61,092 bases of DNA from Nonomuraea terrae (GCF_004348995.1 NZ_SMKQ01000027.1:1-61092), one strand, 5' to 3'. Shown: positions 27,032 through 36,099, counted from the stretch's first letter. Made by a program: numbers and translations. The notes: a model not told the origin generated them from the letters alone.

Positions 27032-27925
27032 ATGACTTCCCTCTCACCTCGGCGTCGGGGCGGGCGATGGCGGCCATGGCTGTTCGCCCTGCCCGCCTTG
27101 ACGGTCTATGTCGTCTTCCTCGTCTATCCGGCCGTGTCATCCCTGTGGTTCAGCTTCACCGACTGGGACGGCCTCAGCCCGGCGTACAACGTCGTCGGGC
27201 TGGACAACTACGCGCGCATGCTCGACGACCCGGTGGTGCTGACCGCGGGGAAGAACAACCTGATCTGGTCGTTGGTGACGATCGTCTTCCCGGTGACGAT
27301 CGGCCTGGCGCTAGCGTTGCTGCTGAACGGAAAGGTCCGCGCCAAGCCCGTGCTCCGGCTGATCTTCTACGCGCCGGGCGTGCTCCCGCTGGTCTCGATC
27401 GCCTCGATCTGGGGGTGGCTCTACAACCCCCAGTACGGCGCCATCAACTCCTTCCTGAGCCTGATCGGCCTCGGTGACCTGGCCCAGCCGTGGCTCGGAC
27501 AGGACTCCACCGCGCTGTGGGCCGTGATGGTGCCGGCGGTGTGGCTGCGGACGGGGTTCCCGATGTTGCTCTACGTCGCCGCCCTGCAAAGCATCCCCGC
27601 GGAGCTCTACGAGGCGGCGCGGGTGGACGGGGCGAGCCGGTGGCGGCAGTTCTGGCACGTCACCATGCCCAGCCTGCGGTCAGCGCACTACATCGTGCTG
27701 GCGCTGTCCCTGATCGACTCCTTCAAGGTCTTCGACATGATCTACGCCATGACGTACGGCGGCCCCGGCACGGCCACCCAGGTGATGGGGACCTGGATGT
27801 ACGCGAACGTCTTCCAGTACTACCAGGCCGGTTACGGCACGGCCATCGCCGTCGTGATCACTCTCATCGCGATCGCGGTGGGAATCCCCTACGTGCGGTC
27901 GCAAACCCGGGAGCGTGCGGCATGA
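27032..27925 (+). CDS. ABC sugar transporter permease, MalF/UgpA type
   Basis: 297 residues with six membrane helices. LFALPALTVYVVFLVYPAVS, SFTDWDG and the EAA loop EAARVDGASRWRQFWHVTMP are typical of this permease family. Start ATG 27032 is 13 bases after the binding-protein stop. The stop overlaps the next permease (ATGA at 27922). Confidence 0.93.
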   Translation: MTSLSPRRRGGRWRPWLFALPALTVYVVFLVYPAVSSLWFSFTDWDGLSPAYNVVGLDNYARMLDDPVVLTAGKNNLIWSLVTIVFPVTIGLALALLLNGKVRAKPVLRLIFYAPGVLPLVSIASIWGWLYNPQYGAINSFLSLIGLGDLAQPWLGQDSTALWAVMVPAVWLRTGFPMLLYVAALQSIPAELYEAARVDGASRWRQFWHVTMPSLRSAHYIVLALSLIDSFKVFDMIYAMTYGGPGTATQVMGTWMYANVFQYYQAGYGTAIAVVITLIAIAVGIPYVRSQTRERAA

Positions 27926-28818
27926 CCTCGGTCACCCCCATCACCACGACCCCGGCCGTCGCCCCGTCGAAGACGGAGCGCCCCTCCGCCAAGGACACCG
28001 TCAGGGGCGGCCTTGTCCTGACGGTCGTGACGGGCGTGGTGGCCGTCTTCTGGATCTCGCCGCTGGCGCTGCTCGTCGTGACCGCGATCCGGCCGCTGTC
28101 GGACTTCATCGGCAACGGCCCGCTCTCCTGGCCGTCGGCGTTCACCTGGGAGAACTTCTCCGACGCCTGGGACATCGGGAACTTCGCCACCACGTACGGC
28201 AACAGCGCCCTGCTGTTGATCCTCAAAGTGCCGCTCGGCGTGCTGATCTCGGCGATGCTCGGATTCGCCCTGGCGAAGCTCCGGATGAAATTCCGCCGGA
28301 CCGTGATGTTCTCGGTCTTCCTCGGGCTGACGATCCCGATCTACATCGCGATCGTCCCGGTGTTCATCATGATGCGTACCGCCGGCGCGACCGACAGCGT
28401 CATCGGCCTGATCGGCCCCTACCTCGCCTTCGGTATCCCGTTCGAGGTCCTCGTCCTGCAGTCGTTCTTCCGGCAGCTCCCTAACGAGATCATCGAGGCG
28501 GCGCGCGTGGACGGGGCGGGCGACTGGCGGATCTTCTGGACCATCGTGCTGCCACTGTCCGCGCCCGCCCTGGTCACGGTGCTGATCCTGGACGCCGTGG
28601 CCACGTGGAACGAGTTCCTGTTCGCCTTGATCCTGCTGAACTCTGACGCGAACAAGACCCTTCCCGTCGGGCTGCTCAACTTCCAGGGCCAGTTCTCCAA
28701 CAACACCACCGGCCTGGCCGCGGGGATCCTCATCGCGGTCGTGCCGATCCTCCTCGCGTACACGCTGCTCCAGCGGTGGATCGTCGCCGGCCTGACCGCC
28801 GGCGCCACCAAGGGATGA
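27922..28818 (+). CDS. ABC sugar transporter permease, MalG/UgpE type
   Basis: 298 residues with six membrane helices and the EAA loop EIIEAARVDGAGDWRIFWTI; VLQSFFRQLPNEI and ATWNEFLFALILL are typical. The ATG overlapping the previous stop is the natural start. It is the last gene of the 24790-28818 operon; the convergent aldo/keto reductase gene ends 12 bases further on. Confidence 0.93.
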   Translation: MTSVTPITTTPAVAPSKTERPSAKDTVRGGLVLTVVTGVVAVFWISPLALLVVTAIRPLSDFIGNGPLSWPSAFTWENFSDAWDIGNFATTYGNSALLLILKVPLGVLISAMLGFALAKLRMKFRRTVMFSVFLGLTIPIYIAIVPVFIMMRTAGATDSVIGLIGPYLAFGIPFEVLVLQSFFRQLPNEIIEAARVDGAGDWRIFWTIVLPLSAPALVTVLILDAVATWNEFLFALILLNSDANKTLPVGLLNFQGQFSNNTTGLAAGILIAVVPILLAYTLLQRWIVAGLTAGATKG

Positions 28819-28830
28819 GGAGTGTCCCGG

Positions 28831-29877
28831 CTACAGGTGCGGCTGGAGCAGCGTGAGGTCGGCCGGTGAGAGGCGGTCGGACGCGGTCGCCGCCTGATGC
28901 CAGTAGGGGTAGAGCAGCGGCTGGCGGCTGACCTCGTCCAGCCGGGCGCGCTCCTCGTCCGACAGCTTCAGGTCGGCCGCGGCCAGGTTGTCGGCCAGCT
29001 GATCCGTGGTGCGGGCGCCGATCACCAGCGAGGTGACCGCCGGTCTGCCCAGCAGGTACGCCAGCGCCACCTGAGCCGCCGAGACGCCGTGTCCCGCCGC
29101 GATGTCGAGCAGCACCTCCACCGTGTCGTAGAGCTGCTCCTCGTCGCGGACCGGCGGCTCGTTCCAGTCGGTGAGCTGGCGGCCTTCGGCCGGCCGCACG
29201 CCCCGGCGGTAGCGGCCGGACAGCAGGCCCCCGGCCAGCGGGCTCCACACCAGCACGCCGAGGCCCTGGTCGACGGCGGCCGGGATCAGCTCGTACTCGG
29301 CGTCACGGGCCTGCAGGGAGTAGTAGATCTGCTGGCTGACGAAGCGCGGCAGGCCGAGCCTGTCGGCGATGCCCAGCGCCTTCATGAGCTGCCAGCCGGC
29401 GTAGTTGGAGACGCCCACGTAGCGGACCTTGCCGGAGGTCACCAGGTGGTCCAGGGCGGCCAGAGTCTCCTCCAGCGGGGTGCTGCCGTCCCACTCGTGC
29501 ACCTGGTAGAGGTCGATGTGGTCGGTGCCGAGACGGCGCAGGCTCGCCTCGGCGCCGCTGATGACGTGGTGCCGGGACAGCCCGGCGTCGTTGGGGCCGT
29601 CGCCCATCGACATGCGGACCTTGGTGGCGAGCAGCACCTCGTCGCGGCGCCCTTCGATCGCCTTGCCGACGATCTCCTCGGACAGGCCGGCGGAGTAGAC
29701 ATCGGCCGTGTCGATGAGGTTCACCCCGGCGTCCGTGCACATGTCGATCTGGCGGCGCGCCTCCTCCACACCGGTGGAGCCGACGTAGGCGAACTTGCCC
29801 GTGCCGCCGAAGCTCATGGTGCCCATGGTGAGCACCGATATCCGCAGGCCTGACCGGCCTAGTTGACGGTATTCCAT
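28831..29877 (-). CDS. Aldo/keto reductase
   Basis: 348 residues of the NADPH-dependent AKR (beta/alpha)8 family. The catalytic tetrad is visible as Asp56 and Tyr61 (IDTADVYSAGLSEE), Lys86 (LLATKVRMS) and His127 (LYQVHEWDG). The C-terminal VTSLVIGARTTDQLADNLAA binds the cofactor phosphate. Start ATG 29877. It may reduce or oxidise a sugar of the neighbouring pathway, but nothing in the sequence fixes the substrate. It has no operon partner on its strand other than the DUF1593 gene upstream, from which a strong terminator separates it. Confidence 0.92.
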   Translation of the reverse strand: MEYRQLGRSGLRISVLTMGTMSFGGTGKFAYVGSTGVEEARRQIDMCTDAGVNLIDTADVYSAGLSEEIVGKAIEGRRDEVLLATKVRMSMGDGPNDAGLSRHHVISGAEASLRRLGTDHIDLYQVHEWDGSTPLEETLAALDHLVTSGKVRYVGVSNYAGWQLMKALGIADRLGLPRFVSQQIYYSLQARDAEYELIPAAVDQGLGVLVWSPLAGGLLSGRYRRGVRPAEGRQLTDWNEPPVRDEEQLYDTVEVLLDIAAGHGVSAAQVALAYLLGRPAVTSLVIGARTTDQLADNLAAADLKLSDEERARLDEVSRQPLLYPYWHQAATASDRLSPADLTLLQPHL

Positions 29878-29902
29878 GGCGTTGATCCTCTGCTGAATCG
29901 TG

Positions 29903-29940
29903 ACACCACCCGGCGAACCGTCACGCCCGCCGGGTGGTGT
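29903..29940 (-). terminator. Strong terminator hairpin after the DUF1593 gene
   Basis: Perfect 13-bp stem ACACCACCCGGCG / CGCCGGGTGGTGT with a 12-base loop, ten bases downstream of the DUF1593 stop on the minus strand. It should stop read-through into the aldo/keto reductase gene. Confidence 0.75.
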
Positions 29941-29949
29941 CGTGTGGTG

Positions 29950-31515
29950 TCAGACGACCCGGATGATGACCCGGTCGTACCGCGTAAGGGGGAACGTACC
30001 CTGGTCGGTGCCTTGGAGGATGATCGAGATGGTCTGGCCCGGTGTGGCGTCCGACGGGACGGTGACGGAGGTTCGGTCGTGACCGCGGTTGGTGACGGTG
30101 ACGGTGCCGGGATAGGTGCCTTCCTCCCGGTACTGCCACCAGCTGAGCTGCACGGGGGTTCGGTCGGGATCGTCGGCGCGGCCGGCGAGGGTGACCGTGG
30201 AGCCGGGGCGTGCCCGGACCGTTTCGCCGCCGAGGATCTTCACGGTGGGCGCGTGGTCGCCGTCCCCGTACCTGGGGGTCAGGGTCCACCGCATGCGGGC
30301 CGCGAAGTCGTTCTGCGCGGCCCCGGCCCACCGCAGCGTCGTGTAGTCGCTGACGTCGTCGCCGGTGTCGTCCTTCTCCGTGTCCACCATGGTCCACAGG
30401 TTCGGCGTGGTGCTCGTCCGGGTCGCCCGGCCGCCCCAGCTGCCGAGCAGCGGGTTGCCCGGGTCCTGGACGCCGGTGTCGAGCAGGGGGTTGAAGGCGA
30501 CGTTGTCTCCCTCGGAGAGGAAGTCGTACCGCTCCAGCGGCTTGCACCAGCCCGACGGGGCGCGTTCGGGGTCGCCGAAGATGTCGAGCGGGTCGCCAGG
30601 CATCGACTGACCGTCGAGCCAGGAACGGTAGAGCGAGCCCAGCGGCCCGATCTGGATGTTCTGCTTGATCCACGCGCCGCTGAAGTAGACGCGGTCAGCC
30701 GGGAGACCTCGGACATTGCCCTGCCCCCGTGAACAGTTGTAGCCCCAGGTGGCGTAACCGGCCGCCATGTTCTGCACACGGATGTCCGGCCAGACGGGGG
30801 CGATGTATTTCGCGTAGGTCTCGTCCTGGAGGCCACTGGCGAGGATCACCGCCTTCTTGGACACCTGGTCCTTGACGCGGGGCCACTGCTTCGTGCCGGC
30901 GAACCGCTGCTCGATCGACTTGAGGGCCCGGGCGATGGTGTTGGTGCCGCCCCACGCCTGGAGGTACAGGGGACGGGCGTCACGGTCGAGCAGCAGGTCG
31001 CGGATCAGGTCCGACCCCTCGGTGTCCTTGGCCATCTCGCCTTCGAACTCGATGTTGCCGATCTTGACCTTGGACAGCAGCTCGTTCGGGGCGGGGTAGT
31101 GCGGGTCGTGCCTGCGCAGGTTGGGGTAGACCTCGGCGTACGCGCGCAGGGCCTGGTCCTGGATGGTCCGCGTTCCGGTCCACCGCCACGACGTCTGCGG
31201 CGTGGAGTACTCCCGGTCGGGCAGGAAGAACGGCGTGCCCATGCCGTCCCCCGACCAGTGGAATTTGCTGCTGGTGTAGACGATGCCCAGGGTGTCGAGC
31301 TCGTTGGTGTAGAGCAGGTAGCGGATGAGCGAGGCGTAGTCGTCCTGCTCCATGTCCGTGGTGACGACCGTTCTCGGCCGGTCGCCTCCCCGGGAGTCGG
31401 CCGCGGCGGGGAGCGCGCCGCCGGTCACGCTGAGCATCCCGGCGAGGGTCGCGATCGCACAGGCGAGTACGCCGGTGCGGCGGCGCCAGGGGACTGAGGG
31501 CTTGGTTGGAGGCAC
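29950..31515 (-). CDS. Secreted DUF1593 protein, nucleoside-hydrolase fold
   Basis: 521 residues. A signal peptide (core GVLACAIATLAGMLSV) precedes a DUF1593 domain whose N-terminus, VVTTDMEQDDYASLIRYLLY, carries Asp54, Asp58 and Asp59 in the pattern of the nucleoside-hydrolase calcium site. YLQAWGGTNTIARALKSIEQ matches the second conserved block. The last ~100 residues are an immunoglobulin-like beta domain (GSTVTLAGRADDPDRTPVQL). The GTG at 31515 follows AAGGG; ATG 31533 upstream lacks a ribosome site. DUF1593 proteins are extracellular and often lie with polysaccharide genes, but their activity is not settled. Its neighbours suggest release of a furanose sugar; that is inference. Confidence 0.82.
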   Translation of the reverse strand: MPPTKPSVPWRRRTGVLACAIATLAGMLSVTGGALPAAADSRGGDRPRTVVTTDMEQDDYASLIRYLLYTNELDTLGIVYTSSKFHWSGDGMGTPFFLPDREYSTPQTSWRWTGTRTIQDQALRAYAEVYPNLRRHDPHYPAPNELLSKVKIGNIEFEGEMAKDTEGSDLIRDLLLDRDARPLYLQAWGGTNTIARALKSIEQRFAGTKQWPRVKDQVSKKAVILASGLQDETYAKYIAPVWPDIRVQNMAAGYATWGYNCSRGQGNVRGLPADRVYFSGAWIKQNIQIGPLGSLYRSWLDGQSMPGDPLDIFGDPERAPSGWCKPLERYDFLSEGDNVAFNPLLDTGVQDPGNPLLGSWGGRATRTSTTPNLWTMVDTEKDDTGDDVSDYTTLRWAGAAQNDFAARMRWTLTPRYGDGDHAPTVKILGGETVRARPGSTVTLAGRADDPDRTPVQLSWWQYREEGTYPGTVTVTNRGHDRTSVTVPSDATPGQTISIILQGTDQGTFPLTRYDRVIIRVV

Positions 31516-31563
31516 GGCAACCCTTCTGTGCATATCTATTCGCTATCGACTGAGCCGAAGGGG

Positions 31564-31593
31564 AGTATCCGCTTTGCCGGTAGATCTCGTCAA
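31564..31593 (-). promoter_or_regulatory. Promoter of the DUF1593 gene
   Basis: On the minus strand TTGACG (31593-31588), 18-base spacer, GATACT (31569-31564); the start codon lies about 50 bases downstream. Confidence 0.5.
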
Positions 31594-31701
31594 GGTTTCC
31601 AAAATGTGACAGATCGTCAGGCGCCGACGCGGACGACGGACAGCAAAGACCCCGAGACGGTCCCGGCCGTGGCCACGCCCCGGTGCCGCTCCGGGCGGCC
31701 A

Positions 31702-31730
31702 TTGACACTCGAATTAATCCTCCCTTAACG
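31702..31730 (+). promoter_or_regulatory. Promoter of the isomerase/transketolase operon, probably leaderless
   Basis: TTGACA (31702-31707), 17-base spacer, TTAACG (31725-31730). The ATG of the isomerase begins at 31738, 7 bases after the -10, so transcription should begin at or next to the start codon; no Shine-Dalgarno sequence precedes it. Confidence 0.6.
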
Positions 31731-31737
31731 TGCGAGC

Positions 31738-32769
31738 ATGTCTGATCGTCATCGCATAAACATTCACACCCACGATGAGCCGATCTACGGTGCCGGCATC
31801 TGGCACTTCGCCACCTACGTCGACCGGTACGCCACCGACGGCTACGGCGAGCCCCGGACCGTCCTTGACGCGATCAAGCTCGCGGGGGCCGTGGGGGAAC
31901 TGTCCGTCGTGGACCTCAACTGGCCGTTCCCGCCCGGCGGCATCAGCACCGCCGAGGTGAAGGACGCGCTGGCCGAGCAGAACCTGCGGGCGATCGCCGT
32001 GACGCCGGAGTTCTACACCGGCAAGTTCATGAAGGGCGGCTTCACCAACCCTGACCCGGCGCTCCGCCGCGACGCCATCGAGCTGGTCGCCGCCGCCGCC
32101 GAGGTGGGCCGCGAGCTGGGCATCGACTACGTCAAGCTGTGGCCCGGCCAGGACGGCTACGACTACCCCTTCCAGGCCGACTACTCCGATCTTTGGGACA
32201 AGTCCGTCGACGCGGTCAGGGAACTGGCCCAGGCGTTCCCCGACCTCAAGTTCGCCATCGAGTACAAACCGCGCGAGCCGCGCAACCGCATGGTGTTCTC
32301 CTCCGTGGCCCGCACTCTCCTCGCGATCGAGGACATGGGCGTAGACAACGTCGGCATCCTGCTCGACTTCGGCCACTCGCTGTACGGCGGCGAGACCCCG
32401 GCCGAGGCCGCGAAGATGGCGATCAGCCGCGGCAGACTCTTCGCGATCGACGTCAACGACAACTTCCGCGGCTGGGACGACGACATGGTCGTCGGTTCCG
32501 TGCACCTGCTGGAGACCTTCGAGTTCTTCTTCGCCCTGCGCGACGCCGGCTGGCAGGGCGTGTGGCAGCTCGACCAGTTCCCGTTCAGGGAGGACTCGGT
32601 CGAGGCCGCCCGCGCGGGCATCCGCACGATGCGCGCCTTCCACCACGCGCTCAACTACCTCGACCGCGACGAACTGGCCGCCGCCCAGTCCGCCCAGGAC
32701 GCGCTGGCCGCCCAGCGGGTCGCCAAGCGTGCCCTCTACCGCGCGCTCGCCGAGAGCGAATCCGCATGA
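31738..32769 (+). CDS. TIM-barrel sugar isomerase (xylose-isomerase-like), candidate D-apiose isomerase
   Basis: 343 residues of the AP_endonuc_2/xylose-isomerase-like family. Probable metal and acid/base residues are Glu175 (FAIEYKPRE), Asp210 and His213 (LLDFGHSLYGGE), Asp238 and Asp241 (AIDVNDNFRG). YVKLWPGQDGYDYPFQADY is a sugar-isomerase segment. The product is cytoplasmic. It is first in an operon with a two-subunit transketolase and FGGY kinase, the combination described for D-apiose use (isomerase to D-apulose, kinase, transketolase). L-rhamnose- or L-ribulose-type substrates cannot be excluded from sequence. The ATG sits just after the -10, and the stop overlaps the next start (ATGA). 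Confidence 0.82.
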   Translation: MSDRHRINIHTHDEPIYGAGIWHFATYVDRYATDGYGEPRTVLDAIKLAGAVGELSVVDLNWPFPPGGISTAEVKDALAEQNLRAIAVTPEFYTGKFMKGGFTNPDPALRRDAIELVAAAAEVGRELGIDYVKLWPGQDGYDYPFQADYSDLWDKSVDAVRELAQAFPDLKFAIEYKPREPRNRMVFSSVARTLLAIEDMGVDNVGILLDFGHSLYGGETPAEAAKMAISRGRLFAIDVNDNFRGWDDDMVVGSVHLLETFEFFFALRDAGWQGVWQLDQFPFREDSVEAARAGIRTMRAFHHALNYLDRDELAAAQSAQDALAAQRVAKRALYRALAESESA

Positions 32770-33674
32770 CCGCCCTGGACATCGCCCCTCGGCCACTCGA
32801 ACTCGACGAGGCCGCCGCCCGCGCCTACGTCGAGCGCGGCGCAGGCCTGCGCGCGGCCACTCCCGCCGAGGCGGCCCCCGAACTGGCGAAGATCGCCACA
32901 GGCATCCGCCGTGACGTCCTGACCACCATCCAGGCGGCCCGGATGGGCCACGTCGGCGGCGACCTTTCGGTGACCGACCTGCTCGTCACCGCCATGTGGG
33001 GGACGCTCAGGCTGGATCCGTTCGACCCGGCCAACCCCGAACGCGACAGGTTCATCCTCAGCAAGGGCCACTGCGCCGCCGCTCTCTACTCGACGCTGGC
33101 CTCCTGCGGCTTCTTCGCCCGCGAACGGCTGTCGGAGTTCATGGCGCCCCTGTCACCGCTGAACGGCCACCCCAACCGCGTCAAGGTGCCCGGCGTGGAG
33201 ACCAACACCGGTCCGCTCGGGCACGGGTTCCCGGTCGCCACCGGGTGCGCGCTCGGCGCGAAGCTGCGCGGGGAGAGCTGGCGCACCATCGTGGTGCTCG
33301 GCGACGGCGAGATGCAGGAGGGCAGCAACTGGGAGGCCGCCATGACGGCCGCCCATTACGGCCTGGACAACCTCACCGCCGTGGTCGACCGCAACCGCCT
33401 GCAGCAGGGCGCCCGCACCGAGGACACCAACAAGCTCGAACCGCTCGACGACAAGTGGGCGGCGTTCGGGTGGGAGGTGCGCATCATCGATGGACACGAC
33501 CACCAGGCGATCAAGGAGGCGTACGCGCCGTCGACGACCGGCCGGCCCGTGGCCGTCGTCGCCAACACCGTCAAGGGCAAGGGAGTCTCGTTCATGGAAG
33601 ACCGCGTCGAGTGGCACCACAAGGTGCCTACGGACGAGCAGGTCCGCCTCGCACTCGAAGAGCTGAGCCGATGA
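32766..33674 (+). CDS. Transketolase N-terminal subunit (TPP-binding)
   Basis: 302 residues covering the thiamine-diphosphate pyrophosphate domain. FILSKGHCAAALYSTLA, TGPLGHGFPVATGCALGAKL and LGDGEMQEGSNWEAAM (the GDG...N TPP motif) are clear. The natural substrates of such split transketolases include D-apulose 4-phosphate in the apiose pathway, as well as pentose phosphates. The ATG overlapping the isomerase stop is the start; the open frame upstream is accidental. The stop overlaps the C-terminal subunit start (ATGA), giving equal production of both halves. Confidence 0.92.
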   Translation: MTALDIAPRPLELDEAAARAYVERGAGLRAATPAEAAPELAKIATGIRRDVLTTIQAARMGHVGGDLSVTDLLVTAMWGTLRLDPFDPANPERDRFILSKGHCAAALYSTLASCGFFARERLSEFMAPLSPLNGHPNRVKVPGVETNTGPLGHGFPVATGCALGAKLRGESWRTIVVLGDGEMQEGSNWEAAMTAAHYGLDNLTAVVDRNRLQQGARTEDTNKLEPLDDKWAAFGWEVRIIDGHDHQAIKEAYAPSTTGRPVAVVANTVKGKGVSFMEDRVEWHHKVPTDEQVRLALEELSR

Positions 33675-34624
33675 CCGTCGTGGCCGAGCAGACCCCCACC
33701 TTCGACTGCCGGATCGACTTCGCCGACGAGCTGATCACGATGGCTCGCGCCGACGAGCGCATCGTGGCCGTGTGCAACGACTCGGTGGGGTCCAGCAACC
33801 TCGTCAAGTTCCGCGAGGAGTTCCCGCACCGTCTGGTCAACGTCGGCATCGCCGAGCAGGATCTCGTCGGCGTCGCGGCAGGGCTGGCCAACGCCGGTTT
33901 CATCCCGTTCGTGTCGGCCGCTGCGCCGTTCCTCACCGGCCGGGCGCTGGAGCAGATCAAGGCCGACGTCGTCTACAGCGACCGGCACGTGGTGCTGTGC
34001 GGGCAGAGCCCCGGCATGGCGTACGGCGAGCTCGGCCCGACCCACCACTCCATCGAGGACATCTCGTGGATGCGGGCCGTCCCCGGCCTGCCGGTCGTGG
34101 TGCCCGCCGACCCGGCCCAGACCCGCGCCGCCGTCCGCTGGGCCGCCGCGTCGGGACGCCCCTCCTACCTGCGCATCCCCCGCTTCAAGGTCCCTGCGGT
34201 GACCCCCGCCGACGCCGTCTTCGAAACGGGCAGGGCGACGAGGCTGGCCGAGGGCGGCGACCTGACCGTGATCGCCGTCGGCACCATGGTCTCGCGCGCC
34301 CTGGACGCCGCGGCGTTGCTGCGCGAGCAGGGCGTCGAGGCCCGTGTGGTCAACATGACGTTCGTCGAGCCGCTCGACGTGGCCGAGGTCGTGGCCGCCG
34401 CCGAGGAGACCGGCGTGATCGTCACGGCTGAGGAGGGCCTCGTCTCGGGCGGCCTGGGCGCTGCCGTGGCCAAGGTCGTCGCCGAGCACCGGCCCGTGCC
34501 CGTGCGCATGGTGGGTGTGCCCACGTTCGCGCCGACCGGCAGCACGTCGTTCCTGCTCGACCACTTCGGTCTGAACGCCGACGGCATCGCCAAGGCTGCC
34601 CGCGAGGCCCTGGGACGGTCCTGA
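33671..34624 (+). CDS. Transketolase C-terminal subunit
   Basis: 317 residues: the pyrimidine-binding domain (RLVNVGIAEQDLVGVAAGLA with the catalytic Glu of the AEQ motif; GELGPTHHSIEDISWMRAVP) and the C-terminal transketolase domain (DLTVIAVGTMVSRALDAA, GVPTFAPTGSTSFLLDHFGL). It pairs with the 32766 product to form the active site at the interface. Coupled by ATGA upstream and TGATG downstream. Confidence 0.92.
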   Translation: MTVVAEQTPTFDCRIDFADELITMARADERIVAVCNDSVGSSNLVKFREEFPHRLVNVGIAEQDLVGVAAGLANAGFIPFVSAAAPFLTGRALEQIKADVVYSDRHVVLCGQSPGMAYGELGPTHHSIEDISWMRAVPGLPVVVPADPAQTRAAVRWAAASGRPSYLRIPRFKVPAVTPADAVFETGRATRLAEGGDLTVIAVGTMVSRALDAAALLREQGVEARVVNMTFVEPLDVAEVVAAAEETGVIVTAEEGLVSGGLGAAVAKVVAEHRPVPVRMVGVPTFAPTGSTSFLLDHFGLNADGIAKAAREALGRS

Positions 34625-36087
34625 TGGAACCGCTCGTCCTCGCCGTCGACCAGGGCACGAGCTCCACGAAGGCGCTGCTGGTCAACGCCTCGGGCGCGAT
34701 CGTCGCCCGGGCGAGCGCGCCGCTGTCGCAGACCCATCCCGGCCCTGGGCTGGCCGAACAGGACGCCGCCGAGCTACTCGGCAGCGTCCGCGACGCGGTG
34801 ACCGGCTGCCTGCGCGAGGCCGGACCGGCCGCGGTGCGCGGCGTCGGGCTGAGCACCCAGCGCGAGTCGGTGGTGTTGTGGGAGGCGAGGACCGGCCTGC
34901 CGGTCGCGCCGCTGGTCGGCTGGCAGGATCAGCGGGGCGCGGCGCTGACCGCCGGACTGGCCGAAAAAGGGTACGGCGACCTGGTCAGGCGCCGTACCGG
35001 CCTCCCGCTCGACCCGATGTTCTCGGCGTCGAAGATGGCGGCCCTGCTCGACCGGCACGACCCGGCGCGCCGCCGCAGCCGCCGTGGCGAGCTGCGGCTC
35101 GGCACCGTCGACGCGTGGCTGCTGGACTCGCTGACCGGCCAGTTCGTCACGGAGGTCGGCAACGCCTCCCGCACCCAGCTGCTGGACCTCGCGACCGGCG
35201 ACTGGGACGACGAGCTGCTCGACCTCTTCGACGTGCCGCGTGCCGCGCTGGGCAGGGTCGTGGCCTCCGCCGGCCCCTTCGGCGAGATCCGTGGCCTCGG
35301 GCCGTTGCCCGACGGGGTCCCGGTGACGGCGGTGCTCGGCGACTCGCACGCCGCGCTGTTCGCGCACGCGGGCTGGCGGCCCGGGGTGGTCAAGGCCACT
35401 TACGGCACCGGATCATCGGTGATGACGGTCGCCGAACCGGGCGGCCCCGCGGGCGCCCTGTGCGACACGATCGCCTGGTCGGACGGGAGCCCGTCGTTCG
35501 CCCTGGAGGCCAACATCCGCTCCAGCGGGCGGACCCTGACCTGGCTGGCCGATCTGCTCGACGTTCCCGTCGACCGGATCGTCGACCTCGCGGCCGGCTC
35601 TGACGCGGGAGACGTGACCCTGGTGCCGGCCTTCGGCGGGCTCGGGGCGCCCTGGTGGGACCCCGGGGCGGTGCCGCTGATCGCCGGTTTCGACCTCGGA
35701 ACCTCGCGCGCGCAGCTCGCGCGGGCCGCCCTGGAGTCGGTGGCCCACCAGGTCGCCGACGTGCTGGCCGACCTTCCCGGGCTGCGCAGGCTGGTCGCCG
35801 ACGGCGGCCTGACCCGCAGCGCCGCCCTCATGCAGCTGCAAGCCGACCTCACCGGCGTCGAGGTGGCCCGCACCGCGCATCCCGAGCTGTCCGCCGCGGG
35901 CGCGGCCGGGCTGGCCGGGCTCGGTCCGGGCCTGTGGACCATCGCCGACCTGGAGGCACGAGCCGACCGCGACCTGGAGGTCTTCACCCCTGCCTGGGAC
36001 GACGAGCGGCGAGAGCGCGCCGTCGCGAGGTGGCACCAGTGCCTCAAGGTCGCCAGAGACCTGGGCGCACGCGCTAACGGGAGCTAA
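34624..36087 (+). CDS. FGGY-family carbohydrate kinase, candidate D-apulose kinase
   Basis: 487 residues of the FGGY fold. The N-terminal phosphate-binding loop is LAVDQGTSSTKALLV. LSTQRESVVLWEARTGLP and VGWQDQRG follow, and YGTGSSVMTVAE supplies the second ATP loop; FGGLGAPWWDPGAVPLIAGF and RRLVADGGLTRSAALMQLQA are typical of glycerol/xylulose-kinase relatives. It would phosphorylate the ketose formed by the isomerase before cleavage by the transketolase. The start overlaps the previous stop by one base (TGATG). Confidence 0.92.
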   Translation: MEPLVLAVDQGTSSTKALLVNASGAIVARASAPLSQTHPGPGLAEQDAAELLGSVRDAVTGCLREAGPAAVRGVGLSTQRESVVLWEARTGLPVAPLVGWQDQRGAALTAGLAEKGYGDLVRRRTGLPLDPMFSASKMAALLDRHDPARRRSRRGELRLGTVDAWLLDSLTGQFVTEVGNASRTQLLDLATGDWDDELLDLFDVPRAALGRVVASAGPFGEIRGLGPLPDGVPVTAVLGDSHAALFAHAGWRPGVVKATYGTGSSVMTVAEPGGPAGALCDTIAWSDGSPSFALEANIRSSGRTLTWLADLLDVPVDRIVDLAAGSDAGDVTLVPAFGGLGAPWWDPGAVPLIAGFDLGTSRAQLARAALESVAHQVADVLADLPGLRRLVADGGLTRSAALMQLQADLTGVEVARTAHPELSAAGAAGLAGLGPGLWTIADLEARADRDLEVFTPAWDDERRERAVARWHQCLKVARDLGARANGS

Positions 36088-36092
36088 CGGGA
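36073..36092 (+). repeat. 10-bp tandem duplication at the kinase stop
   Basis: GCTAACGGGA occurs twice in a row; the second copy contains the TAA stop of the kinase and the GGGA of the DUF2291 ribosome site. Confidence 0.85.
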
Positions 36093-36099
36093 GTACGCC

